A stretch of DNA of 64,000 bases from an uncultured Bacilli bacterium (GTDB lineage Bacteria > Bacillota_I > Bacilli_A > RF39 > UBA660): the NCBI GenBank assembly GCA_934098385.1, contig CAKOOJ010000003.1, positions 1 to 64,000 on the forward strand. Reading direction: 5' to 3'. Positions 36,271-44,883 of the stretch are shown one piece after another. Made by a program: the position numbers and the translations under genes. Numbering within the stretch: the first letter of the stretch is position 1; each line of letters starts with the position of its first letter. Below the pieces are notes generated by a model. The model was not told the origin of the DNA and did not search any database. It saw only the letters and a program-made list of their open reading frames with translations.

Positions 36271-37902
36271 TTAGACTTCTTGAATAACAGCAATAATCAT
36301 TGGTTTACATTCAGTTTCGTTATAAAAGTATTTACTTAATTTATCTCTGATTTCTAATTTTATATTATTATAATCAACGTAATTATCATTAATATTATTT
36401 TCAATAATATCAAGACTAATCTTTTTAACTGTATCAATCATTTCTTTACTATCTTTTATATATATAAAACCTCTAGTAGTCATTTCTGGTCCAACTAATA
36501 CTTTTTTAGTATTTTTATCTAGTGTTGCACTAATTAACACAATACCATTTTCACTTAGCATTTCTCTATCTTTTATAACTAGTTCTCCTACATCATCATT
36601 ACTATTACCATCTATTAAAACACTACTTACATCTATTTTATCAAAAGTATTTTTTAAAACTTTATCTTCTATTTTAACTATTTCTCCATTAGTCTTTAAT
36701 ATTATGTTTTTAGGATCTATTCCTAAGCTACATGCTAAATCTGCATTATTAACCATATATCTATATTCACCTTCAACAGGCATATAATATGTTGGTTTTA
36801 ATAAATCTATCATTAACATTAAATCTTCTTGACTAGCATGATGAGATATTTCTTTTTCTTTAGGGATACTTATTGTATTTGCTCCTAGTATTGCTATTTC
36901 ATTTTCTATTCTAACAACAATTTTTTCGTTTTCATCATATCTAGGTTCTGCAAATACAATTGTATCTTCTTTATTTAATTTTATAAATTTATCATATCCA
37001 CTAACTATTCTATCTATTGCAACATATGGTTTTTCTTTATCATCACATACTAGAAGGATTACGTTACTATCATTAATATTACTTAAATCTCCCATGATAT
37101 CTTTATAGTCATTCATATATTTTTCATTGATAGCCATATTTATAACACTTTGTAATTTTTTACCCATTACTACTACTTTTCTTCTGGTAGATTTAGCCGC
37201 TTCAAATATTTCTTCGATAGTAAATAAATGAATTGGTAAAACAGTAAATATTACTCTTCCTTCACTTCTATTAATAGAATCTCTAAAGAAGTTAGTTAAT
37301 CTATGATTAGGACTAGTGTGACCTTCTCTTTCTGAAAATGCTGAATCACTCATTAAACATAATACACCTTGTTTACCTATATATGCTATCTTTCCTATAT
37401 CCATACTATATTTTCCTTGCATTGAAGGATCTATTATAAAATCACCAGTGTAAACTATTGCACCATCTTTAGTATTAATAACATACATAACAGCATCTGG
37501 TACTGAATGACTTACACTTATAGGAAATACACTTAATTTATCAAAATTAATTTTCTTATATGGTATAACTTCTTTAATATTATGATTAAAGCCATCTAAT
37601 TCTAAATATTTCTTAGTATATTTTGTACAATACACTTTTATATCTGGTATTGCTTCGCATAAATCTTTTATACCACCCATGTTTTCTGGGTGTGCATGAG
37701 TTAAAAATACACCAACTATTTTCTTTTTATTTTCAACTAAATAACTATAATCAGGTATGATATAGTCTATACCTAACATAGTATCATTAGCATATTTTAA
37801 ACCACAATCCATAATAAATATTTTATTATCTATTTCAATTACATACGTATTTTTACCATTTTCGTTTAGTCCACCTAAACTTAATATTTTAATTTTACTC
37901 AT
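36271..37902 (-). CDS. RNase J family protein with altered metal-binding motifs (RNase J2-like)
   Basis: The protein has 543 aa, with the beta-lactamase/beta-CASP fold of RNase J. The family segments are present: MDCGLKYA, SHSVPDA, YTGDFIIDPS, DSAFSEREGHT and HHASQEDLMLMIDLLKPTYY. The key metal site HxHxDH reads HAHPEN here, and the usual PVHGEYR reads PVEGEYR. That loses several ligands, so catalysis is probably weak or absent. In Bacillus, RNase J2 is a similarly weakened partner of RNase J1, so this may be a structural subunit in mRNA decay. It is transcribed separately from its neighbours. Confidence 0.85.
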   Translation of the reverse strand: MSKIKILSLGGLNENGKNTYVIEIDNKIFIMDCGLKYANDTMLGIDYIIPDYSYLVENKKKIVGVFLTHAHPENMGGIKDLCEAIPDIKVYCTKYTKKYLELDGFNHNIKEVIPYKKINFDKLSVFPISVSHSVPDAVMYVINTKDGAIVYTGDFIIDPSMQGKYSMDIGKIAYIGKQGVLCLMSDSAFSEREGHTSPNHRLTNFFRDSINRSEGRVIFTVLPIHLFTIEEIFEAAKSTRRKVVVMGKKLQSVINMAINEKYMNDYKDIMGDLSNINDSNVILLVCDDKEKPYVAIDRIVSGYDKFIKLNKEDTIVFAEPRYDENEKIVVRIENEIAILGANTISIPKEKEISHHASQEDLMLMIDLLKPTYYMPVEGEYRYMVNNADLACSLGIDPKNIILKTNGEIVKIEDKVLKNTFDKIDVSSVLIDGNSNDDVGELVIKDREMLSENGIVLISATLDKNTKKVLVGPEMTTRGFIYIKDSKEMIDTVKKISLDIIENNINDNYVDYNNIKLEIRDKLSKYFYNETECKPMIIAVIQEV

Positions 37903-37984
37903 TTGTATCTCTTCTTTCTAAATAAATTAAAAGTATCAAAAACGTAAAGTAATTATAGCAAAAAAATAGAATAATGACAAGTAG

Positions 37985-38345
37985 TACATTCTATCTTGGG
38001 CGTAATTTTTTTGGGGGATATTAGCATAATACTTTTTCATCTTTTCTTTATCAAGCTCTAATTTTATAATATGATCTTGCTTTACACCATTTTCAAGCAA
38101 ACTATTTTTAAACAATGCTTCTTCTTATACCAGCAAGTATTCATCATATGAAATTATTTCTCTACTTTTTTAAATTTAATGTTTTTAAATCTTTATCACT
38201 TATTCCATTACATATTCAAAAAAATACTACGAGAAATATTGATTTTTCCATATAACAAAGTTAGTGATATATTACTTTTACGATTTTCTAAAGTATATCC
38301 TTTTTGTTTAAATTCCTTTTTTTATTTAATTTTACCGTTTTCTTG
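37985..38345 (-). pseudogene. Decayed transposase-like remnant (possibly ISLre2/UPF0236 type)
   Basis: No intact gene lies between 37903 and 38434. The minus strand holds short open fragments: one reads EFKQKGYTLENRK then LTLLYGKINISRSIFLN, like the N-terminal region of UPF0236/ISLre2 transposases. A second, nearer 38000, reads ENGVKQDHIIKLELDKEKMKK. Several stops and frame shifts separate them. The family is a guess from a short stretch. The rest of the spacer shows nothing else apart from the terminator at 38366-38401. Confidence 0.35.
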
Positions 38346-38365
38346 TTTTAACTGTTTATAGTATA

Positions 38366-38401
38366 ACAAAATAAAAGAGGTTTTTACAATATACCTCTTA
38401 A
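38366..38401 (-). terminator. Terminator after the T7SS effector cluster
   Basis: AAGAGGT (38399-38393) pairs with ACCTCTT (38380-38374 region) on the minus strand and is followed by TTTATTTT. It ends the transcript of the 38435-41396 genes. Confidence 0.7.
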
Positions 38402-38434
38402 GAAATTTACGCCTTATTCTATTTTAATTTCATA

Positions 38435-38881
38435 CTACATTCTCATTGAATGTGTATTTTCCATATCTTCTGACATATACTTTTGTCTAAGATTTTCTTC
38501 CATTTGAAAATTAATATCTTTTCCTGCTTGATTATATTTTGACATAAGATTTGTATATGTGCCAATTTCATTTTCACTAAAATAACATGGTTGTAATGTA
38601 TTATAATTTTTTAAAAAAGATTCGTAATATTGTTCAGAGTTTTGCATTAAAGAATCAATAAGTTCTGGTTTAATATAATATCCGCTTGGAACAAACACAT
38701 GTTCATTTGTATATTTATTTGTTGCTTCCCTATACAAATAAGGAAGATATATATAACATTGATTGCAAAAATTAAATACAGCAAATTTATCATTACTACA
38801 AACCTCTTTTAATACACCTACTTTAATGAAATCTTTTATAGGGGTATTATTAAAAAAATATTCTTTATCTTCTAAATTCAT
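38435..38881 (-). CDS. Hypothetical protein next to the 536-aa T7SS effector candidate
   Basis: About 148 aa, without signal or membrane segment. It is rich in Tyr, Asn and Phe (NFCNQCYIYLPYLYREATNK). I do not recognise the family. I start it at ATG 38881; an earlier in-frame ATG at 38893 abuts the GAGAGG ribosome site. Its position, last in the operon and directly after a candidate T7SS effector, makes it a candidate immunity or chaperone protein; that is inference from position only. Confidence 0.55.
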   Translation of the reverse strand: MNLEDKEYFFNNTPIKDFIKVGVLKEVCSNDKFAVFNFCNQCYIYLPYLYREATNKYTNEHVFVPSGYYIKPELIDSLMQNSEQYYESFLKNYNTLQPCYFSENEIGTYTNLMSKYNQAGKDINFQMEENLRQKYMSEDMENTHSMRM

Positions 38882-38970
38882 TATTTTAATCATCCTCTCA
38901 TAATAAAGTTAAGTATTTTTTATACAAAACTTATAATTTTTTTTATAATAATATTATTTTTTAGTAATTT

Positions 38971-40581
38971 CTACTCACCAGCATTATACCAATATTTTTT
39001 AAGTACATTTTTTTCAAATTTTTTAGCAATACTTTTTGATATGTTTTTAACTAATTTACTTCCCACTTTAACAACATCTCCAGCTTTATTTTTCAAAGTA
39101 TCACCTATGGAAGGTTTTAACGAACTACTATTTATTGCTTGATTAAAAGCTTCAGCACCCGAATCTGTACTAGGGGAGCCTAAATTTTGTACATCGTAAG
39201 ATTTAATTAATTGACCAGGTCCTGCATCCCATATTTTATCTAAAACTTTACTTGCAAACGTATTTGTTATTGCAGATGTTATTGCTCCTTCTAAAAATTT
39301 GCCACCATCAAATTTTCCGTCATATAATGTAGTAACTCCTTCTTTTGTGCCTTCTTTTACTATACCAACTATATTCTTGACCCAAAGAGGAACTTTTTTT
39401 CCACCATAAAGTATTGCATTAACGCCGGTTTCTATAGTTCCATTTAACCCAGCAACTAAACATGTAACGTCACCATCTTTAACTGTTATATGTTCTCCTT
39501 TATCTTTTTTATAGTCAATTACTTTATTTACAGATTCACCGTAAGTAGAAAGAAAAGTCACAATGCCAGCACCTATTTTAACATAAGGATTGTCAATACC
39601 CATGGCAATTTTTTCAGCTGCATCAATAACTATATCGCCTAAAAATTCATAAGAGTCAATCATTTTACCATACTTATCTCCAAATATACCATCATAGATA
39701 CTATCTACTACATCATAGTCGACTATGTCTACGGTTTTATCCATAATTTTTTGACCCCAATCTTCATTAAAAATGCTAACAACATTTGCAAGCACAGTTC
39801 CATTACCAAATGCTATGCCATCAAGCATATTACCTACGTAATTACCAACTGCCTTTGTTGCGCCTAAAACGGGAGCTGCAAATAAACCAAATGCTGCTTC
39901 AAGATTTGATACTCTTCCTTCATATATTTTATTATATTCTTTCCTAATTACATTTCTATCAGAAATTTCCTTAAGTTTTTCCCTTGTAGCGTCATCTAAT
40001 TTATCATTATTTTCTGGATTGTCCCCATATTCCATTTGATAATATGAATAAGTAAGTGCATCACTTTCTTGTTGAATTTGTTCGATTGTATCGGAATATT
40101 GTTGTTTTAATTGCTCTCCTTCTAAAGATGTCATCTTATTTTCTGATACCATTTTATCAATAGCAGCTTTACGTCCTTCATAAAAATTTATTCTATTACT
40201 ATATTCATTTTCGGCAGATTTTACTTTTCCAGCTACATATTGGTCGGATAGAAAACTTCTTCCCATTACATCCAAATCTTGAGATATTAACCCAAATTCT
40301 TTAGCTGTTTTTTCCCTTCCTAAATTTACACTTGAATATTTAGAACCAATACTCATTATGTGTTCTCTGACTTCCATGACTTTTTTAATAGATGCTACTA
40401 TTGTAGTATGTGCGTTATTAATTGCATCAACTAATCCACTAACATCGCCCGGAAAATCATCAGGTTTATTACTAAGTAAATAATTTGCACTTTGTTTTGC
40501 TTCAAAGCAAGAAGTATTTGCTGAAGTTAAAGCTGCATCACCACTTTGATATTGTGCATAATTAAATTGAATTCCTGCCAT
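38971..40581 (-). CDS. Candidate T7SS effector with helical N terminus and hydrophobic Gly-rich middle
   Basis: The protein has 536 aa. The first 210 residues are helical and Ser/Ala-rich, like WXG/LXG targeting domains but without a clear LXG. Residues about 235-450 contain Gly/Ala-rich hydrophobic stretches (LFAAPVLGATKAVGNYVGNML, GAGIVTFLSTYG) that could insert in membranes. The C-terminal 60 residues are basic. It lies in an operon with DUF4176 and a helical partner, the standard setting of LXG-type effectors. No enzymatic motif is visible; a membrane-active toxin or a scaffold are possible. Confidence 0.6.
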   Translation of the reverse strand: MAGIQFNYAQYQSGDAALTSANTSCFEAKQSANYLLSNKPDDFPGDVSGLVDAINNAHTTIVASIKKVMEVREHIMSIGSKYSSVNLGREKTAKEFGLISQDLDVMGRSFLSDQYVAGKVKSAENEYSNRINFYEGRKAAIDKMVSENKMTSLEGEQLKQQYSDTIEQIQQESDALTYSYYQMEYGDNPENNDKLDDATREKLKEISDRNVIRKEYNKIYEGRVSNLEAAFGLFAAPVLGATKAVGNYVGNMLDGIAFGNGTVLANVVSIFNEDWGQKIMDKTVDIVDYDVVDSIYDGIFGDKYGKMIDSYEFLGDIVIDAAEKIAMGIDNPYVKIGAGIVTFLSTYGESVNKVIDYKKDKGEHITVKDGDVTCLVAGLNGTIETGVNAILYGGKKVPLWVKNIVGIVKEGTKEGVTTLYDGKFDGGKFLEGAITSAITNTFASKVLDKIWDAGPGQLIKSYDVQNLGSPSTDSGAEAFNQAINSSSLKPSIGDTLKNKAGDVVKVGSKLVKNISKSIAKKFEKNVLKKYWYNAGE

Positions 40582-40616
40582 TATTTACACCACATTTCAT
40601 TTAAATTTAAAAAGTA

Positions 40617-41093
40617 TTAAAAATTTGCAATTATATCACATCGAGGAACACCTTCGTCTGGATGATATTCACACCACAAATCTTCTGCTTTTTTCGCTGT
40701 TTCTTGATATTTATCAATATGTTCTTGTTTTTTAGGATTTGCTAGGCTAATTATAGTATTTATTTTCCCATCAATTGCTAATTTAGTAGGTTCCAGTATT
40801 TTACCACTAGTTGGATCTTTACCTTTAATATTTAATCCGCCTCCCAAAAAAGCTGAAGATGCTGATTGCAAAGATGATTGTACTGATTCCCATTCTCCTT
40901 TTAATTGTTCCGCAGTACTAATAAACGTCTTGTATTTTTCAATATAATCTTTTTCTTTATTTAATTGAGAAATATATTCATTTGCTCTGCTTATTGCTGC
41001 AGCAACTTGCTCTGGAGTATGACCGTATTGATTGACATTAATATCAAGCCCCGCTGCCTTTCTTTGTGCATCAAATTTGTTTTTGAATGCCAT
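40617..41093 (-). CDS. Helical T7SS-associated protein (YGHT family, copy 1)
   Basis: The protein has 158 aa and is mostly helical. QYGHTPEQVAAAISRANEYI at the N terminus, a long central helix with a WESVQSS segment, and the motif GGGLNIKGKDPTSGKI near 85-100. The protein at 42288 shares the same order of motifs (IYGHTTSEIIA and GGFISKGQDISKGKL), so the two are paralogues. They resemble the small helical partners (DUF5082-like) that accompany LXG effectors. It ends 36 bases before the 536-aa effector and probably binds its N terminus. Confidence 0.6.
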   Translation of the reverse strand: MAFKNKFDAQRKAAGLDINVNQYGHTPEQVAAAISRANEYISQLNKEKDYIEKYKTFISTAEQLKGEWESVQSSLQSASSAFLGGGLNIKGKDPTSGKILEPTKLAIDGKINTIISLANPKKQEHIDKYQETAKKAEDLWCEYHPDEGVPRCDIIANF

Positions 41094-41096
41094 GTG

Positions 41097-41396
41097 CTAT
41101 TTTGATCTCTTTTCTAACTCTTGTTTTAGCATTTCTTTAAATTTCTTTTCCTCATCGTCAGAATAACCTATTGCAAATATTTTTTCTATTGCTTCATGAT
41201 CAAATAGAATATTTTTAGAAGAATCAACGACTCCATCAGGATATAAACATCCTACATAATCAAAAACTTTTATATTTTTTTGTCCTTGCTGATCTTTACC
41301 TATCATACAAAATCCAGTTATCATTAATTTTTTAGTAGCACCTTTTAGTATAACTACGCTTCCTATTGGTAAAAACTTTTCATATTTTTCTGGCAT
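41097..41396 (-). CDS. DUF4176 protein, T7SS-associated
   Basis: The protein has 99 aa. LPIGSVVILKGATKKLMITG, DYVGCLYPDGV and HEAIEKIFAIGYSDDEEKKF match the DUF4176 family, which is found beside type VIIb secretion genes in Listeria and streptococci. Its biochemical role is not established. It is the first gene of the downstream T7SS unit and is followed by only three bases before the next ATG. AAGGTAGTGG lies upstream of its start. Confidence 0.82.
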   Translation of the reverse strand: MPEKYEKFLPIGSVVILKGATKKLMITGFCMIGKDQQGQKNIKVFDYVGCLYPDGVVDSSKNILFDHEAIEKIFAIGYSDDEEKKFKEMLKQELEKRSK

Positions 41397-41461
41397 AATA
41401 AAACCACTACCTTTCCTACTTTAATAGTTAAACCATATTAATAGTCTAATAAAATTATATA

Positions 41462-41491
41462 CAATATAACTTTAATTTACAAGTTATATTG
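41462..41491. repeat. Perfect 11-bp inverted repeat upstream of the DUF4176 operon
   Basis: CAATATAACTT (41462-41472) and AAGTTATATTG (41481-41491) with an 8-base loop. It sits between a TTGACA (41517-41512, minus strand) and the DUF4176 start. It could be a regulator-binding site or a leader hairpin; no T run follows it. Confidence 0.65.
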
Positions 41492-41532
41492 TAAAAGATA
41501 TTGTCAACTTTTTGTAATTAATTTAAATAAAT

Positions 41533-41570
41533 TAAAAAGACAAATAAGTTTTGATGTAACATATTTGTCC
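41533..41570 (-). terminator. Terminator after the two WXG100-type genes
   Basis: GACAAATA (41569-41562) pairs with TATTTGTC (41546-41539) on the minus strand, followed by TTTTTAATTT. The WXG genes are thus a short two-gene transcript. Confidence 0.75.
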
Positions 41571-41578
41571 AAACTATA

Positions 41579-41869
41579 TTAGTTAATTCTATCTGCAGCT
41601 TGATTTTCCAATTTTTCATATTGAACTGCAACAGTATTTTCAAGATATTCTGAACAATTTGTTACAGCAGCTAAAAATGAAGGAAATTCATTTTTTACTT
41701 TATCATATGAAGCATATAATTCATCTGCTGTAGCACTTGAATATATTTGTCTAACTGAATTTATTGTAGAATTTAAATCAACATTTAATATTCTATCTAT
41801 AGTTTTAGCAGAAGAATTTAAATTACTTGCTGCTTCTCTACATCCGGCTGAACTAAACGTTACTGCCAT
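41579..41869 (-). CDS. WXG100-like protein without a WXG motif
   Basis: The protein has 96 aa, predicted as a helical hairpin. The turn has YSSATADELYASYDK in place of WxG-x-AA-x-x-F, keeping the Ala and aromatic positions. C-terminal NQAADRIN ends it. It is 19 bases downstream of a canonical WXG100 gene, so the two could form a heterodimer like EsxA-EsxB or CFP-10/ESAT-6. GAGGGTG precedes the ATG. Confidence 0.72.
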   Translation of the reverse strand: MAVTFSSAGCREAASNLNSSAKTIDRILNVDLNSTINSVRQIYSSATADELYASYDKVKNEFPSFLAAVTNCSEYLENTVAVQYEKLENQAADRIN

Positions 41870-41888
41870 AAATACACCCTCTCTCTTA

Positions 41889-42167
41889 TTATAATTCGTT
41901 TTCTAGTTTGATATAATCATTACTAATATCAATTAATAAATCACCAACTTGACTTAAATATTTTTGTAAGCTTTCAAAATCTGCTCTAAAACTTTCAATG
42001 TTATCAGTAAATCTTGATGCAGCTTGACCAGACCAAGTTTGTTTTAAATCATCAACTATCTCATATATTTGTTTTATTTGACTACCATATTCATCAGCAG
42101 AAGATACGATATTATTACCATAGTTCTTAGCTAATTCAGGATCAATTTGAACATTTACACCAGACAT
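41889..42167 (-). CDS. esxA: WXG100 family protein (EsxA-like)
   Basis: The protein has 92 aa, a helix-turn-helix with TWSGQAASRF at the turn (the WXG motif near residue 46). The C terminus SNDYIKLENEL has the Y-x-x-x-E pattern (YIKLE) that serves as secretion signal in this family. It is a core secreted subunit of type VII systems and should dimerise, with itself or with the WXG-like protein next to it. GGGAGG lies seven bases before the ATG. Confidence 0.92.
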   Translation of the reverse strand: MSGVNVQIDPELAKNYGNNIVSSADEYGSQIKQIYEIVDDLKQTWSGQAASRFTDNIESFRADFESLQKYLSQVGDLLIDISNDYIKLENEL

Positions 42168-42233
42168 ATATTAACCTCCCATCTCATTTTTTTATAAATA
42201 AGTAAACTATACTACTCTACTTACCCTAATTAA

Positions 42234-42262
42234 AGTATAACGAAATAGCATTAAAAAAGCAA
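42234..42262 (-). promoter_or_regulatory. Promoter of the WXG100 genes
   Basis: TTGCTT (42262-42257), a 17-base spacer and TATACT (42239-42234) on the minus strand, giving a leader of about 60 bases before esxA. Confidence 0.65.
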
Positions 42263-42287
42263 TATTTTTTTCACATTATTTGACAAT

Positions 42288-42800
42288 TTATGACAAATCA
42301 TAAAAATAATTATTACACATTTTTAATTTATAAATAGAATTTAAAATAAATTGTATTTCAATTTCTCTCCAATTGTTTTTAATTATTTCTTTTTGTTCAT
42401 TATTTTTTTGATATTCATTAATTTTGTTATTTCTTTGTCTAATTTTATCATTTAACTTTTCTGAAGATTCTTTTATATTATTTTCTATTCTTTTTATTTG
42501 TTCTTGTAACTCTTCACTTATATTTTGTAATTTTCCTTTTGATATATCTTGCCCTTTACTAATGAATCCACCACTTATAAATGAGTCATATCCACTATTT
42601 ATTTTGTTAATTACACCATTTATGTTGGTGTTAATATTATTTAATTCTTCTATAAATGTTTTGTATGAATTAATTTCGTTATCTAATGTATTTACATCTT
42701 TAACTAATTTATTCATAATATCTCTAAGTGAATAACATCTTTTTTGCATTGCAATTATTTCACTAGTGGTATGTCCGTAAATATTTTTAATCTCTTCCAT
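42288..42800 (-). CDS. Helical T7SS-associated protein (YGHT family, copy 2)
   Basis: The protein has 170 aa, almost entirely helical. NIYGHTTSEIIAMQKRCYSL at the N terminus and GGFISKGQDISKGKL near 78-92 repeat the motif pattern of the protein at 40617. It follows the lipase-like effector gene and two small genes, whereas the first copy precedes the other effector. It overlaps the upstream 77-aa gene by 14 bases. It is likely a dedicated partner of the lipase-like effector; this is inferred from context. Confidence 0.6.
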   Translation of the reverse strand: MEEIKNIYGHTTSEIIAMQKRCYSLRDIMNKLVKDVNTLDNEINSYKTFIEELNNINTNINGVINKINSGYDSFISGGFISKGQDISKGKLQNISEELQEQIKRIENNIKESSEKLNDKIRQRNNKINEYQKNNEQKEIIKNNWREIEIQFILNSIYKLKMCNNYFYDLS

Positions 42801-43020
42801 TTATATCATCCAAACTAAATATTTTTATTGCTTCTTTTAATTCATTTTCATCTTTTAAACCAATGAAGTATTCTTCGTTATCTTTATTTATTAGTTTTTT
42901 TATACATAAATCATACTTATCTTTAACGTTTATAAAATAACAATATGTTTGATTGTTATAAACTACTTTTTTTATTAAATAATACTCTTTATTATTAAAT
43001 TCAATTATATCTATTTCCAT
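42787..43020 (-). CDS. Small DUF1292-like protein
   Basis: The protein has 77 aa and is predicted all-beta with a short C-terminal helix. DIIEFNNKEYYLIKKVVYNN then TYCYFINVKD resembles the strand pattern of DUF1292 (YrzB) proteins, but the match is loose. Its ATG overlaps the stop of the preceding gene (TAATG) and its end overlaps the next gene by 14 bases, so the four genes from 44883 to 42288 form one tightly packed unit. Confidence 0.5.
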   Translation of the reverse strand: MEIDIIEFNNKEYYLIKKVVYNNQTYCYFINVKDKYDLCIKKLINKDNEEYFIGLKDENELKEAIKIFSLDDINGRD

Positions 43021-43553
43021 TACTTTACCCTCTTTAAACTATCATATAATTTTTGATAATATATATTTACCCATAAATTAAAATCTGCTTCATTATTCTT
43101 ATTAATACAATTTTGTTTTATTAAATAATCGTTCCAATCATCATATCCTAACGATTTAATTGCTTTTTCTGTTTCTTCTTTATCACGACTAGTATATTGG
43201 TATATACCAAATATATCTTCATTAGTTAAATGTATAGTTTTATACTCTTCTATTGTATGTGGTTTATTAGGATCTAAGTGTGCTAAATACATTTTACTTC
43301 TTATTCCGTCTGTATATATAAATAAACTATCACTAACGGTTAGCAAATCATAATTAAATTCATATTTTGTATTTGCACTTTCTTGATAATTATTTACCAC
43401 ATTTATTCCACATACTGACACTATCATAAATATTGCAAGTAATGGAACTATGGTTTTTACTAATGTTTTTCCTTTTTTTACATCTTTTACTTTATGTATA
43501 TCATTTTCCCCAATACTATTATTTTTTAATTTTTCATATATGTCTTTATTCAC
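43020..43553 (-). CDS. Single-helix membrane protein after the lipase-like effector; candidate immunity protein
   Basis: The protein has 177 aa: a cytosolic N terminus (1-32), one membrane helix (about 33-52) and an external domain of about 125 residues. The start is GTG at 43553, with GGAGG six bases upstream, eight bases inside the end of the effector gene. An externally exposed, membrane-held protein coupled to a candidate secreted lipase suits an immunity role; it is not similar to EssB or EssA by eye. No motif proves the function. Confidence 0.55.
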   Translation of the reverse strand: MNKDIYEKLKNNSIGENDIHKVKDVKKGKTLVKTIVPLLAIFMIVSVCGINVVNNYQESANTKYEFNYDLLTVSDSLFIYTDGIRSKMYLAHLDPNKPHTIEEYKTIHLTNEDIFGIYQYTSRDKEETEKAIKSLGYDDWNDYLIKQNCINKNNEADFNLWVNIYYQKLYDSLKRVK

Positions 43554-44883
43554 AATAAACCTCCATAATAGTTTTTAAACATTCGCTTAGCGGTACAGGT
43601 TCTGCATTTGAATTATAATTTCCATTTTCATCAAAATTATTATTTATAATTTTATTTTCGTCTATTACAGTTTTTGCAGAATGTGTTGAACCAACAACAA
43701 TATCCAATAATTTTGCTCGTCCATTTTTGAAAGATTCAACTACTTCTTTATAATTTTCTTTGTAATTATATCCAATATATCTTGTAACATCTTTTAAATC
43801 ATCATAGTTAGAAAATGCACTTACTGAATCGCCTTGTGAAGCGTAACATTGATATTGATCTTTATATGATTTTATTATTTCAACTTCTTTTTTTGTTAAT
43901 GAATTATGTATAGGATTAAAAATAGTTACTTTTCCTAAACATTCTTTTCCATTTTTATCACAATATATTAATGCTTCTTCTGATAAAGATCCACCTAACG
44001 AATAACCAGATATATTTAATTTAACATTATTCTTATTTGATTCATCGATATATTTTTTTGCTACTCCTTGTGCTTGTTTTCTTTGTACTTCTAATATAGT
44101 ATTTGTTGAAAGAGTCGAAATACCTTTAGAGTTTAGGGCTAAAAGTGTATCATACAAATAATCTCCATTTTTCCCAATACTATCAGTTTCAGTACAATTA
44201 TAATTTATCATATAGTTACCAGTTTTGTCTTGCAATATTATGGCACTAAATCCTAAATAACCTCTATTTATTTCGACTATTCTTATATCACCGAACCCAC
44301 GTTTATATAATTTATTTAAATATTCATCATTTTTATATTGATCAGTATTTAATAAATCTTTTATTGTTTTTCCTTCGATAAAATCCTTATTATTTTCTAA
44401 TGCAACAAATACATTACTTAAATATGTCATATTTATATTTTGATAATCAGTAAATTTTGAAAATTCTCCAGAATAATTAATTCTTGTATAATCTCCGAAA
44501 AAAGCCATTAAAACATCTTTTGTATTTTGATCTAATTCTACACCTGATTGTATTAACTTCATTAAATAATCCATAAAAATAATTTTATTATTTTCACTCA
44601 TCGTTGTTAGTAATTTATCATCAGTATTTAAAAAACTAAAATATTTAGAATAAAAACCTTTATTTATTCTTAGCAATTCTAATTTAACTCTATTAATTAA
44701 ATCTACACAATTATTTATTTCATCCAAAATAGAATAAAGATTATCTTTTATGGAATATATATTATTATCGAAGTCATTTGGAATCTTTATAGAAGATATT
44801 TTATCAATAACTTCATTTAATAAAGTTACACTATCATTAACATTTGTTTCTCCTTGGCAATATAAATAACCATCTACTTTCAT
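43546..44883 (-). CDS. Candidate T7SS effector: alpha/beta-hydrolase (lipase-like) with helical N terminus
   Basis: About 445 aa. Residues 1-140 are helical and lack a signal peptide, like T7SS targeting domains. The C-terminal half has the nucleophile elbow GYSLGGSLSEE (near 293), a following KVTIFNPIHN strand, an Asp candidate in SQGDSVSAF, and a His candidate in VVGSTHSAKTV. This is the lipase class 3-like pattern seen in secreted lipases of type VII systems, such as TslA of Staphylococcus. I start it at ATG 44883, with GTGAGG seven bases upstream. Substrate is unknown. Confidence 0.7.
   Translation of the reverse strand: MKVDGYLYCQGETNVNDSVTLLNEVIDKISSIKIPNDFDNNIYSIKDNLYSILDEINNCVDLINRVKLELLRINKGFYSKYFSFLNTDDKLLTTMSENNKIIFMDYLMKLIQSGVELDQNTKDVLMAFFGDYTRINYSGEFSKFTDYQNINMTYLSNVFVALENNKDFIEGKTIKDLLNTDQYKNDEYLNKLYKRGFGDIRIVEINRGYLGFSAIILQDKTGNYMINYNCTETDSIGKNGDYLYDTLLALNSKGISTLSTNTILEVQRKQAQGVAKKYIDESNKNNVKLNISGYSLGGSLSEEALIYCDKNGKECLGKVTIFNPIHNSLTKKEVEIIKSYKDQYQCYASQGDSVSAFSNYDDLKDVTRYIGYNYKENYKEVVESFKNGRAKLLDIVVGSTHSAKTVIDENKIINNNFDENGNYNSNAEPVPLSECLKTIMEVYCE

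Noticed and set aside
43020..43553. 177-aa membrane protein as a truncated EssB
   Set aside because: It has one helix and an external domain, but no pseudokinase-like cytosolic domain and no sequence resemblance to EssB by eye.
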